Shown here in pieces: positions 51,087-59,569 of a stretch of DNA of 64,000 bases. A program made the translations under genes and the position numbers. Under the pieces are notes generated by a model. That model did no database searches and was not told the DNA's origin. It saw only the letters and a list, made by a program, of their open reading frames with translations. The DNA lies in the NCBI GenBank assembly GCA_964549495.1, contig CAZJWJ010000009.1, forward strand, positions 1 through 64,000, written 5' to 3'. This DNA is from JACKBJ01 sp964549495. GTDB taxonomy: Bacteria > Chloroflexota > Anaerolineae > Epilineales > Epilineaceae. The first letter of the stretch is position 1, and every line of letters begins with the position of its first letter.

Positions 51087-53201
51087 TCAGGGTGTCGTGG
51101 CGACCGGCGGCTGGTTGGGGTCGCCGCCCTCCTGGAGGATGATCAGCTCGGTCGGCATCCGGATCTCCCATTCGTCGACCACGACGGCATCGTCCTTGGT
51201 TCCGGCTTGTGCCTGGGCCTCGGTCAGGGCCAGGTAGGCGTCGCCGATGGGGTGCTTGCCCGGCAGGATGTCCTCGTCTTGCCAAGTGGCCGGCAGCGGG
51301 CGCTTCCAGTCGGTCATCATCAGGAGCGCGATCGCCTTCTGGAACTCCGGGTTGACCGGCACCACCACTTGGGCCGCGCCGGCCCGCAGGAAGTCGCGGT
51401 ACTGCGGGTCGTAGGCATCGCGGGTCATCAGCTGGACCCAGTTGCCGCGTCCGGCCCAGAAATAGGGCATGAAGCGGTACTGCATCAGGTCCCAGTCGAT
51501 GGCCGTCTCGAGCAGGCGGATGTTGGCCCCTTCCCGATCGGCCTCCTCGATGCGCATCCACGGAAGGCCGGCACTGCCCACGCCGTAGGATCCGTACTCG
51601 ATGAAGCGCGTGCCGGTGAGCATCGTGATCGCCGCCCGCTTGAGCTCCTGCCGCTCGGTGGCGCGGTAGGTCGAGGAGGGGGCGTAGGCGGCCGAGAATC
51701 CGCTCTGCGCGGCCTGGGCGACCCGAGCCTCGTAGGCCAGCACCCGGTTCTGGTGCGCGAGCTTGCACTTCTTCCAGATATCCAGGCGCCAGGCTTCCAG
51801 CACCTCCGGATCGCGGACGCAGCCGATGGTGACCTCCACGGAGACCGCGCGCTTGTGCCGCATCGACCAGGCCACCTCGAAGCTCCCCCGGACGTTGTCT
51901 TGCAGGTTGCCCGACTTGCGCATCAGCGAGCTCGAGTTTCGAATCCAGTTGTCGGCCCGGGGAAAGGCCACATGCACCCGCTCATCGGCATCGCCCTCGT
52001 TCGGTTCCAGGCCATACGAGAACATGCCCGTGATCTCGTAGTTGTGCGCCCGATAGCCATCGGGGATGGTGATGGTCTCCTCCCCGGATTCGAAGACCGT
52101 GGGCGAGGCGCCCTCGCTCGGCGCCGAGGCGGCCTGGGAGCTGATGACCACCGAGATCCAGCGCGCGCCCGGGGGTGGCGCTTCGACGCCCTCGGCATCG
52201 TAGCGCGCGGCCAGCTCGGACCAGGCGATGCTGTCCTGCCCGGCATTCGTGACCTCGCCGATCTGCGACAGCTTCAGGTCGAAGGCGCCCGGATCCTCGA
52301 TGGCCAGGGCCTCGTCGGAAGCCTCGGCCAAGGCGTAGACCAGGAAGGCCGCCGGCTCGGGGACCATGAACTCGAGCATCATCCGCTGACCGTGGTTGCG
52401 CAGGCGGGCGCGGAGGATCTTGTCGAGGAAGCGGTAGATGCCCACCGCGTGCTCGGCCGTGCCGTTGATGAAGCTGTGCTCGTTGAATTCCTTGACCAGG
52501 GTGGTCCGGCGGCTCAGCCGCCGCTCGGCCACCTGCCGCGTGATCTCCTGCATGGCCGTCTCGACCGTCTCGCGCGCGAAGGTCGATGCCCGCGAGTCGC
52601 TGCGGAGCTCGGTCGAGCTGAGGTCGGCCGAGAAGCTGGCCCCGAAGCTCACGCCCCCGAAGCCGCCCTCGGCGTAGGTCGACGCGCCGATCTCGGCGCT
52701 GCGCAGCAGGACCTCGTCGACGGCCGAGCTGAGCTCGAAGCGCTCGCTGGTCGACAGCTCGCTGCTCGAATGCTCGCTCTCCACGGTCGAGCGCTCCTGC
52801 TCCTCGACCTGCTCCGTGCTCTGCTCGTGCCGGCGGATCCGCGTCTCGTGGGCCATCACGTTCTCCACGTGCGCGATCTCGCCGAACTCGTAGCGTGCCA
52901 CCTGCTGCTCGACCGCCAGGAAGTCGCCGATGGCCACGCGCTGGAACCCCTCGGTGAGGGCCGGCGCCTGGCCGCTGGCTGCGGGCGCGGGCGATGCCGG
53001 CGAGGCTGCCGGCGATCCGCCGAGACGAAGGAGCCCGCCGGCATGTCGGATCAGTCGCCGCCGCGGATGACGAAGCCCATCGGACGGCCCGCCCTCTTCG
53101 TCCTCGGCAAGGGTGGAAAGCTTCTTGTCCGCGGGCGCCTTGTCCGCCTCGAAGGTGGAGTCGATGGGTCGGACGTGGATGAATCGGAAGATGTCGGTCA
53201 T
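51087..53201 (-). CDS. 704-residue protein of unknown family with charged helical region
   Basis: The function is unknown. The N-terminal MTDIFRFIHVRPID leads into an Ala/Pro-rich stretch (about 55-80), then a long Glu/Ser/Arg-rich region predicted to be coiled coil (about 104-165; HETRIRRHEQSTEQVEEQER). A conserved-looking segment follows, with AVGIYRFLDKILRARL, then RNHGQRMMLEFMVPEPAAFLVYAL. The middle and end are mixed alpha/beta with no signal peptide or clear membrane segment. I recall similar YGxRLMxExxxPEPAAF proteins but cannot name a family. A 57-base gap separates it from the 973-residue gene upstream, and it probably completes that cassette. It has no recognisable enzymatic motif. 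Confidence 0.6.
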   Translation of the reverse strand: MTDIFRFIHVRPIDSTFEADKAPADKKLSTLAEDEEGGPSDGLRHPRRRLIRHAGGLLRLGGSPAASPASPAPAASGQAPALTEGFQRVAIGDFLAVEQQVARYEFGEIAHVENVMAHETRIRRHEQSTEQVEEQERSTVESEHSSSELSTSERFELSSAVDEVLLRSAEIGASTYAEGGFGGVSFGASFSADLSSTELRSDSRASTFARETVETAMQEITRQVAERRLSRRTTLVKEFNEHSFINGTAEHAVGIYRFLDKILRARLRNHGQRMMLEFMVPEPAAFLVYALAEASDEALAIEDPGAFDLKLSQIGEVTNAGQDSIAWSELAARYDAEGVEAPPPGARWISVVISSQAASAPSEGASPTVFESGEETITIPDGYRAHNYEITGMFSYGLEPNEGDADERVHVAFPRADNWIRNSSSLMRKSGNLQDNVRGSFEVAWSMRHKRAVSVEVTIGCVRDPEVLEAWRLDIWKKCKLAHQNRVLAYEARVAQAAQSGFSAAYAPSSTYRATERQELKRAAITMLTGTRFIEYGSYGVGSAGLPWMRIEEADREGANIRLLETAIDWDLMQYRFMPYFWAGRGNWVQLMTRDAYDPQYRDFLRAGAAQVVVPVNPEFQKAIALLMMTDWKRPLPATWQDEDILPGKHPIGDAYLALTEAQAQAGTKDDAVVVDEWEIRMPTELIILQEGGDPNQPPVATTP

Positions 53202-53258
53202 GTGCGGAACACTCCAAGTGCCATGGTGGATCGTGCCGGCCCCGCTAACGGACCGGCC

Positions 53259-56180
53259 TCAGGGTTGGATACCGGACAGAATCGTGTCGGCCTGCTCGGA
53301 CTGGCGCATCAGCGCCTCGATGGGATGGTCGCGCGCCTCGCGCAGGGTCGGCAGACCGCGCAGCCAGCTCTGACCCTGGCCTCCAGGGTTGATCAGATCG
53401 AGCGGGGGGCGCGCGCTCGGCAACTCGGCCAGGTGCAAGCCTCGTTGCAGGATCTCCTGATTGAGCAGCCAGGACAGCTCGTCCAAGCCGAAGCCCTCGC
53501 CGCCCGCCGACCGCGCCTGGCGAAGCAAGGCGATCAGCTCGCGCACCTGGTCGTCGCTCAAGCCCGAGGCCTCGCGGACGTAGGCCTCGTCGCCATGGGC
53601 CGCCACCCGTCGCGCATAGGCCAGCCAATCCTGGCGCGCCACCTCGCTGGCCTGCTCGACGAAGGCGTAGCTCGAGCGGTTGACGGCGAAGGGATCGACG
53701 AAGCCGTGCTCCAAGCGATGCAAGGGCTCGAGATTGTCCGGGTGGGTAGCGCGCGAGAGTCGGGTCAGGGCGTCGCGCATCGCGCCGAAGCCGGGCATGC
53801 CGGAAAACGCTCGCAGTAGACGCCGGTGGTAGAAGCGATGCGGCACGCTGCGGTGGTTCAGCTCGATGCGTTGCAGCGCGCCGGCCACCCGCGTCAGCGG
53901 TGACGGACCCCCGCCGGCCACGCTGCGGAACTCGAGCCGGGCGCGCTGGTAGAGGATGAACCAATCGGGCGCGGACTCGGCCAGATCCTCGATGTTGTCC
54001 AGCGGGCAGGGCAGATCGCGCGGATAGTCCGCCATCCTCGGGCTCTGGCCGTCGACGTATCGTCGGCGCAGGACATCCTGCAGCGCCGCGGGCGCCTGGG
54101 CGATGATGCCGGCCAGCTCGGCCGGGCCATCGGGACCGTGTCGCGTCCGCCATTCGGCTTCCCACAGGTTGGACCAGTATCGGCGGCGGATCTCGACCCC
54201 GTAGCTCAGGCTCTCGACGCGAGCGACCGCCCGCCCGCCGGGCGCGAGCACGGCATGCGGCGCGTCGATCGGCAAGCCGGGCCGCCAATCGCGCAGCAAG
54301 GCCTGGGCCTCCGGCAAGCGTCCGATGCGATCGACCGGAAAGCGATCGTGATCCCAGCTCCAACCCACCCGCCCGTAGCCGCCGCCCAGGTCGTCGGCCA
54401 GGGCATCGATATAGCGACGCAAGCCGTCCACGAAGTCCGCGTCCGAGCCCCCGTGAGGTGCCACGCGCTCGATGGCCAAGGCGCGCTCGCCCATGGCGCG
54501 GCCCAGCAAGACCAAGACCGAGCGCGCGGCCTCGTCACCCTCGTCCAGCGAGCGCAGCCAGCGCTTGCGCAGCGCCTTGGCGCCTTCGCCCGGCACGGTG
54601 CGAAAGTCGGCCATGGCGAAGCGGTGCTCGAGCCATGGATTGCGGAATCCTCGGTCGTCGAGCAGGCTGTCGAAGGTCAACGGGATGCGGTTGACGAAGG
54701 CCGCGCGGGCCTCCTCGATGGCCGCCAAGGCCCGCCGCAGCCGGCTTGTGTCCTCCGGCGTGAGCTCCTGGCCATCCTCGATCCGGCGCCGCAGGTCGTC
54801 CAGCGAACGCCCTTGCTCGACCAGCTCGTCGAGCATCTCGTCGGGCATGGGATTCCGCCGCATGGAAGATAGGACGCGCCGGCCGCTCTTGATGACGGCC
54901 GCGCTCGCTGCCAGCGCGAAGATGCCCAGGAAGACGGCCTGCAGCGTGGAGACATGCCGGCCCTCGATATCCAGGCCCGTCGAAGCGATGGCGTATAGAT
55001 CCAGCGCATCGTAGACATCGCCGACGACGCTCAGCGGAGGGATCATCAGCGGCAGGTTGAGCAGCAGGCCGGCCGCCGCCGAGGAGATCCCGAGCCCCTC
55101 GGCCAAAGCCTCGCCGAAGGCGCCGGGCTTGGGCAGGCCACGCTGGCGAAAGGCGGCCGCGGGCGCCGGCGATTCCGTGTCGACCGCATCCCGCAGCGGT
55201 GGCAACGCGTCGATGTCCGCGGCGCTGGCCTCGTTGTAGACGAAGAAGTCGTCGACGTAGACCGACGCGGTCCAGGCTTCGAAGAAGCGCCCCGCGACCT
55301 GGACTGGCCCGGTCTTGGACAGGCGATCGCGCGCGTAGGCCGTCGGATCCCCGAGCGCACTCCGCTGCAGCACGTGGCCCCAATCGGTGGCCGCGCTCTT
55401 GGCGGGCATGAAGGACTCGACGGTCACTTCCGGCGTGGCGACGATGCGGACCACCATGCGCGAGCCGTGCTCCTCCAGTCCGTACCAGATGCGTTCGGCA
55501 CCCGAGTTGACGTCCGAGAACCGGGCGCGGACGTAGAAGGGCTCGGCTTGCTTCCCGTTCGGCCAGACCACGAACTGGACCCCGCTGGCCTGCTCCTCGA
55601 CGCGGACCACCTGACGCCCGCCGGACCATGCATCCTCCGGCGCGACCGGGTGCATGCGGTGCGCACGCCCATGCGGCTCGCGTACCCAGTCGGCGGCCAG
55701 GAAGGTCGTGTGGGTGGCCACCCGCGCGCCCACCGGTGGTAGCCGGGACGCGTCGAGCACGCGGAAGACCGATACGATGGGGAAGCCATCGTCCACCACC
55801 TGCCGGCGCAACCAACCGGTCCAGCCGTCGTCGTGCACGGTGATCCGGCAGCCCGGTGCCGCGACGACCTCCACCTTCTCCTTGCCCATGGCCCGGGGCG
55901 GCTGGCCCGGGATCGGGCTGCGGTCGAAGCTGGGCGGGATCATCGAGCAGCGGGCCGCGATGCCCCCTCCAGGCCGGCGCATCGGGTCCTCCACGGTGAC
56001 GATCGGGCGTCGGATCACACCATCGACCAGGCGCTGGCCGGCCGGCAACTCTGCCACCGGCATCCCCGGTAGCATGGGCCGCAGCTGCTCCACTTCGAGA
56101 AAGGTCAGCCCGGAGCGTCGGCCGAGGCGCTCGCATAGCACGGTCGGCAGCGGTCGCGACGGCATCGAAGCGCTGCTCAT
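53259..56180 (-). CDS. 973-residue protein with central membrane hairpin
   Basis: This protein is of no recognised family. The N-terminal third is beta-rich (VEVVAAPGCRITVHDDGW; VARVATHTTFL) and might bind a ligand. A hydrophobic block at about 358-438 (AAAGLLLNLPLMIPPLSVVG; STLQAVFLGIFALAASAAV) includes DALDLYAIASTGLDIEGR, resembling the membrane-proximal modules of polymorphic toxins. The C-terminal ~500 residues are helical and charged. No nuclease or protease motif is seen. ATG 56180 overlaps the upstream STAND gene as ATGA, so expression is coupled. It could be the effector of that ATPase; this rests on context alone. Confidence 0.6.
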   Translation of the reverse strand: MSSASMPSRPLPTVLCERLGRRSGLTFLEVEQLRPMLPGMPVAELPAGQRLVDGVIRRPIVTVEDPMRRPGGGIAARCSMIPPSFDRSPIPGQPPRAMGKEKVEVVAAPGCRITVHDDGWTGWLRRQVVDDGFPIVSVFRVLDASRLPPVGARVATHTTFLAADWVREPHGRAHRMHPVAPEDAWSGGRQVVRVEEQASGVQFVVWPNGKQAEPFYVRARFSDVNSGAERIWYGLEEHGSRMVVRIVATPEVTVESFMPAKSAATDWGHVLQRSALGDPTAYARDRLSKTGPVQVAGRFFEAWTASVYVDDFFVYNEASAADIDALPPLRDAVDTESPAPAAAFRQRGLPKPGAFGEALAEGLGISSAAAGLLLNLPLMIPPLSVVGDVYDALDLYAIASTGLDIEGRHVSTLQAVFLGIFALAASAAVIKSGRRVLSSMRRNPMPDEMLDELVEQGRSLDDLRRRIEDGQELTPEDTSRLRRALAAIEEARAAFVNRIPLTFDSLLDDRGFRNPWLEHRFAMADFRTVPGEGAKALRKRWLRSLDEGDEAARSVLVLLGRAMGERALAIERVAPHGGSDADFVDGLRRYIDALADDLGGGYGRVGWSWDHDRFPVDRIGRLPEAQALLRDWRPGLPIDAPHAVLAPGGRAVARVESLSYGVEIRRRYWSNLWEAEWRTRHGPDGPAELAGIIAQAPAALQDVLRRRYVDGQSPRMADYPRDLPCPLDNIEDLAESAPDWFILYQRARLEFRSVAGGGPSPLTRVAGALQRIELNHRSVPHRFYHRRLLRAFSGMPGFGAMRDALTRLSRATHPDNLEPLHRLEHGFVDPFAVNRSSYAFVEQASEVARQDWLAYARRVAAHGDEAYVREASGLSDDQVRELIALLRQARSAGGEGFGLDELSWLLNQEILQRGLHLAELPSARPPLDLINPGGQGQSWLRGLPTLREARDHPIEALMRQSEQADTILSGIQP

Positions 56181-59100
56181 CGACCCGCCTCGACATCGCG
56201 CACCAACCGAAAGCCCACCGTCGTATGACGCAGCGCCGGGTGGACCGGGTAGCGGTAGGCGGCGCGGCCGGTGGCCTCGCCGTCGGCCCAGGAGCCGCCG
56301 CGGGCCACGCGGAGCTGCTCCGGGGGCGCGTCGAGGTCCTCTCGGCCGTCGTCGGGGCGGTAGGGGTAGGCGAATTCGGGCCGGCCGTCCTGCCGGCCGT
56401 ATAGGCTCAGCGTCCACTCGAAGCAGTTGCCGCTGAGGTCGTCGACGCCCTCGGGCGTCCGGCCTTCGGGGAAGACGCCGACGGGCGAGGGGCCTTGGAG
56501 GTGGGTGGCCGAGAAGTTGCCGCGAAGGGGGTCGAGCGCATCGGCCCAGGCAAAGCGGCGGCCGGCCTGGCCGCGGGCTGCGGCGGCCCATTCGGCCTCG
56601 CTGGGCAGGCGGACGGGCCGGCCGCTGCGAGCGCCGAGCCACAAGCAGTAGGCGCGGGCCTCGTACCAGCAGATGCCGATCACCGGCTGGGCGGGGTGGT
56701 TGAAGCGCGGGTCGGACCAGCGGAGGGGTGCCACCTCGCGGTTGCCGGGAAACAGCGACTCGAGCACGCGCTCGAAGGCGGCATCGTCCAGAGCCATGTA
56801 GCGTCGCCATTCACCGGCTTGCTCGGGGGTCAGGCTGCCCTTCTCCTCCAGCTGGTCCAGGGACTCCGGGTCGGCCGCGAAGCGTACGCGCCAGTGGCGC
56901 CAGTCGTGCTTCTTGCCCTCGGTGACCCCCTCGCCGCGGCGCCAGGCGCGGGCCGGGCCCTCGGGCCACCATGCCTCCTCCTCGTAGCCACCATCGGCCA
57001 TGAAACGGGCCCACTCGGCATTGGTTACCGGGAAGCGCGCGATCTCGAAGGCGGGCAGCTCGAGGCTGTGTTCCGGCCTCTCGTCGGGTCGGGCCAGAGC
57101 GTCCGATTCCGGGGAGCCCAAACGGCTCGCGCCAGCGGGGATCTCGATCCATGGCGGCTCCAGTGCAGCACCCGCTTCCAACTCGACCCATCGCGGATCG
57201 CCCAATCGACCCAGGGCCCGTGCGGCCGCGATCCGACACCGCAGTTCGGCGGCCGGATCCTCGCCGCGCTCGACCAAGGCGCCGCGCAACGCATCCACCA
57301 ACGCCACCGGCAAGCGCTCGACGAGCTCCTGCTCGGCCGCCGCCTCGCCGGTCAAGGCCAGGTCGGCCTCCATCAAGCCGCGCAGGAAGGGCTCCGGATC
57401 CTCGGCCAGGACCGCTGCCATGCGGGCCGTCTCCTCCCAGCCGGTGCTCGGCAACACGGGCAGCGGCTCGGCTGGCGCCAGGTCGGCCAGGACCTCGGCC
57501 AGGGGCGGCCGCAAGTCGTCGACGCGCCAGGGCTTGGCCACCAGGCTCGGATCGGGCTCGTCGGCCAGCCGGCGGGCGGCAAAATGCTCCTGGAGCAGCT
57601 GGTGGTAGAAGAGCACCTCGTCGCGCTCGATGTCCTCGTCCAAGACCGAGATGGCGGTGCCGGCGCGCAGGATGTCCTCGGCGCGTGGATGCTCGATCAG
57701 GTCCAGGGCATCCTCGTAGTCGATCCGGACCAGGTGTCCGCCGCTGTTGGGCTCGGCAGCCTGCATGCCGAAAGCCAGGCGCTCGAGGGCGGGCAGCAGC
57801 GCGCCGCGCCGCGGCAGCTCCCAGGGCCGGCGCCAGCGCTTGGATTGCAGGAGGCGCCGGCTCTCGCGCGGGGTCAGCAGCTCGCCGTCGCCGACCAAGG
57901 GATGGCCCTGCTCGAGCTCGCGGCGGAGCGTCTGGCGGAGAAAGCCGGTGAAGAGCGAGGCGCGGCCTCGCGGAAGCTCGCCCGTGTCGGCCACCTGACC
58001 GACCAGGAGCGCCAGAAAGTAGGGGGTGCGCAGCATCTCCAGGGTCGGCGATCCCGCCAGCCGGCGCCAGATCGCGGGCGCCTGTTCGGGCAGGTGCAAG
58101 GCCAGGTATTGCTGCACCCGGGCATCGTCGAAGGGCTCGACGCGCAATTGCGGCACCGGCAGCTCCGGCGTCGACAGCGGGGCGCTGTAGTCCAAGCTGC
58201 GGCAGCTGAAGATGGCGCGGTTGCCGCGCTGCGCGGTCAGCCAGTCACGCAGCGCGGCGCGCCAGGCCAACACCTTTTCGCGGTACTCCGACTCCCCGGC
58301 ATGCGGCATCTCGTTGAGCCCGTCGAGCAGCAAGACCATCCGGCCGTCACCGCTGAGCGCCTCGAAGTTCGGGAGATCGGGATAGAGCTGTCGCCAGCGA
58401 GCGGCGAGCCATTCGAGCGGTGCGGACGCCGGCTGGCCGGCCCCTTCGGCGCGATAGCCGCTGAGCGGAACGTAGAAGGTCACCGGCGCCGCCGGGCCCC
58501 CGTCGCGAAAGGCGGCCCCGCAGAGCTGGAGCTCGAGGTGCCGCAGGAGCGTGCTCTTGCCACTGCCCGGTGGTCCCAGGACCACCAGGGCCCGCTCGCC
58601 CGTGCGCTCCAGGAGATCGGGCAGGCTCTCGTAGCGCTCGGCATCGGCCATCCAGCGCTCGCCTTCCACCTCGGATCCCCGATCGAGCAGCAGGGTCAAT
58701 TGGACGAAGCGGGTATCGATGCGGTAGCGCGGCTGAGACCACTCGGCGATGCGGCGCAGCCAAAAACGCTCCAGACGATCCGGCTCGATGCGCAGCAGCA
58801 TCTCCAGCTCGGGCGCGCTCAGGCGAGCGCTCTCCTTCTGGCCGGCCAAGCCCGCGCGCAGTGCCGTCTCGAGTGTGGCGAGGTCCCGCGGCGGCGCCTC
58901 GCGGTCCGCATCGCTCTCCAGCTCCAGATGCGGCTCCGGCTGTCGCAGGGATCGCAGTGGCCGGTCGACCTCCGGCATGCCCGCGGCCCGGGCCCGGACC
59001 AGGGGTTCGGGCGCGCTCAGATCCTTGAGCCAATGCTCGCCGCAGTCGACCAACTCGATTCCGGGCGGGAGCCGGCCGTCCAGTTCGGCCACGGTGACTT

Positions 59101-59500
59101 GCGAGACCACGACCTGCCCGCCGTTGGCCGTGTCGGCAATGCGCGCCGCGCGATGCACCTCGAAGCCGGCGTAGTCCGTGTCGAAGCGCGTCAGCTCGCC
59201 GGTGTGCAGGCCCATTCGCACCCGCAGCGGCTCGCCGCCTGGCCAATCCTGGGCTTCCAGCGAACGCTGGCCGTCCACGGCGGCGGCCAAGGCGGAATCG
59301 GCCCGTGGGAAGACGTAGAAGAAGGCGTCCCCCACGGTTCGCACCTCCACCCCGCCACGCGCCCGAAATGCCGCGCGCAAGAGACGATTGTGCCGGTCGA
59401 GGAGCTCCGGGAAGTCGGGCCCGTGGCGCTTGACCAGTTCGGTGGAACCCTCGATGTCGCTGAAGAGGATGGTCAGGCGACCCTCCGGGAGATCCCTCAC
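56177..59500 (-). CDS. Cyclase-like/STAND ATPase/sulfatase-modifying-factor fusion
   Basis: This 1107-residue protein fuses three modules. The first (about 7-165) is a class III cyclase domain: metal Asp residues are present (FSDIEGSTEL; RTVGDAFFYVF), but the transition-state Asn position reads His in FEVHRAARIAD, so activity is doubtful. The second is a NACHT-like STAND ATPase with Walker A VLGPPGSGKSTLLRHL (about 307) and Walker B GRMVLLLDGLNEMP (about 383). The third (about 780-1105) is an FGE-sulfatase/SUMF1-like domain (PVTNAEWARFM; WYEARAYCLWLGARSG; LPSEAEWAAAARGQAG; VARGGSWADG), often used for binding rather than formylglycine formation. The GTG start follows an AGGG-like site. It heads a coupled cassette with the two unknown genes downstream. 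Confidence 0.88.
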   Translation of the reverse strand: MRDLPEGRLTILFSDIEGSTELVKRHGPDFPELLDRHNRLLRAAFRARGGVEVRTVGDAFFYVFPRADSALAAAVDGQRSLEAQDWPGGEPLRVRMGLHTGELTRFDTDYAGFEVHRAARIADTANGGQVVVSQVTVAELDGRLPPGIELVDCGEHWLKDLSAPEPLVRARAAGMPEVDRPLRSLRQPEPHLELESDADREAPPRDLATLETALRAGLAGQKESARLSAPELEMLLRIEPDRLERFWLRRIAEWSQPRYRIDTRFVQLTLLLDRGSEVEGERWMADAERYESLPDLLERTGERALVVLGPPGSGKSTLLRHLELQLCGAAFRDGGPAAPVTFYVPLSGYRAEGAGQPASAPLEWLAARWRQLYPDLPNFEALSGDGRMVLLLDGLNEMPHAGESEYREKVLAWRAALRDWLTAQRGNRAIFSCRSLDYSAPLSTPELPVPQLRVEPFDDARVQQYLALHLPEQAPAIWRRLAGSPTLEMLRTPYFLALLVGQVADTGELPRGRASLFTGFLRQTLRRELEQGHPLVGDGELLTPRESRRLLQSKRWRRPWELPRRGALLPALERLAFGMQAAEPNSGGHLVRIDYEDALDLIEHPRAEDILRAGTAISVLDEDIERDEVLFYHQLLQEHFAARRLADEPDPSLVAKPWRVDDLRPPLAEVLADLAPAEPLPVLPSTGWEETARMAAVLAEDPEPFLRGLMEADLALTGEAAAEQELVERLPVALVDALRGALVERGEDPAAELRCRIAAARALGRLGDPRWVELEAGAALEPPWIEIPAGASRLGSPESDALARPDERPEHSLELPAFEIARFPVTNAEWARFMADGGYEEEAWWPEGPARAWRRGEGVTEGKKHDWRHWRVRFAADPESLDQLEEKGSLTPEQAGEWRRYMALDDAAFERVLESLFPGNREVAPLRWSDPRFNHPAQPVIGICWYEARAYCLWLGARSGRPVRLPSEAEWAAAARGQAGRRFAWADALDPLRGNFSATHLQGPSPVGVFPEGRTPEGVDDLSGNCFEWTLSLYGRQDGRPEFAYPYRPDDGREDLDAPPEQLRVARGGSWADGEATGRAAYRYPVHPALRHTTVGFRLVRDVEAGR

Positions 59501-59569
59501 CGCCCTGCACCGCCGTCCGGCCGGGCTCCCCGAGATCGGCTCATCGGAGCCGGGGCCATGCGCATCGCA

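Noticed and set aside
53259..56810. Longer version of the 973-residue protein starting near 56810
   Set aside because: The extra 210 codons are Arg/Pro/Gly-rich shadow of the SUMF1-like domain; ATG 56180 gives the ATGA overlap.
56177..57200. Formylglycine-generating enzyme activity for the SUMF1-like domain
   Set aside because: No sulfatase gene is nearby, and the fusion to a STAND ATPase fits a binding module better; enzymatic function was not assigned.
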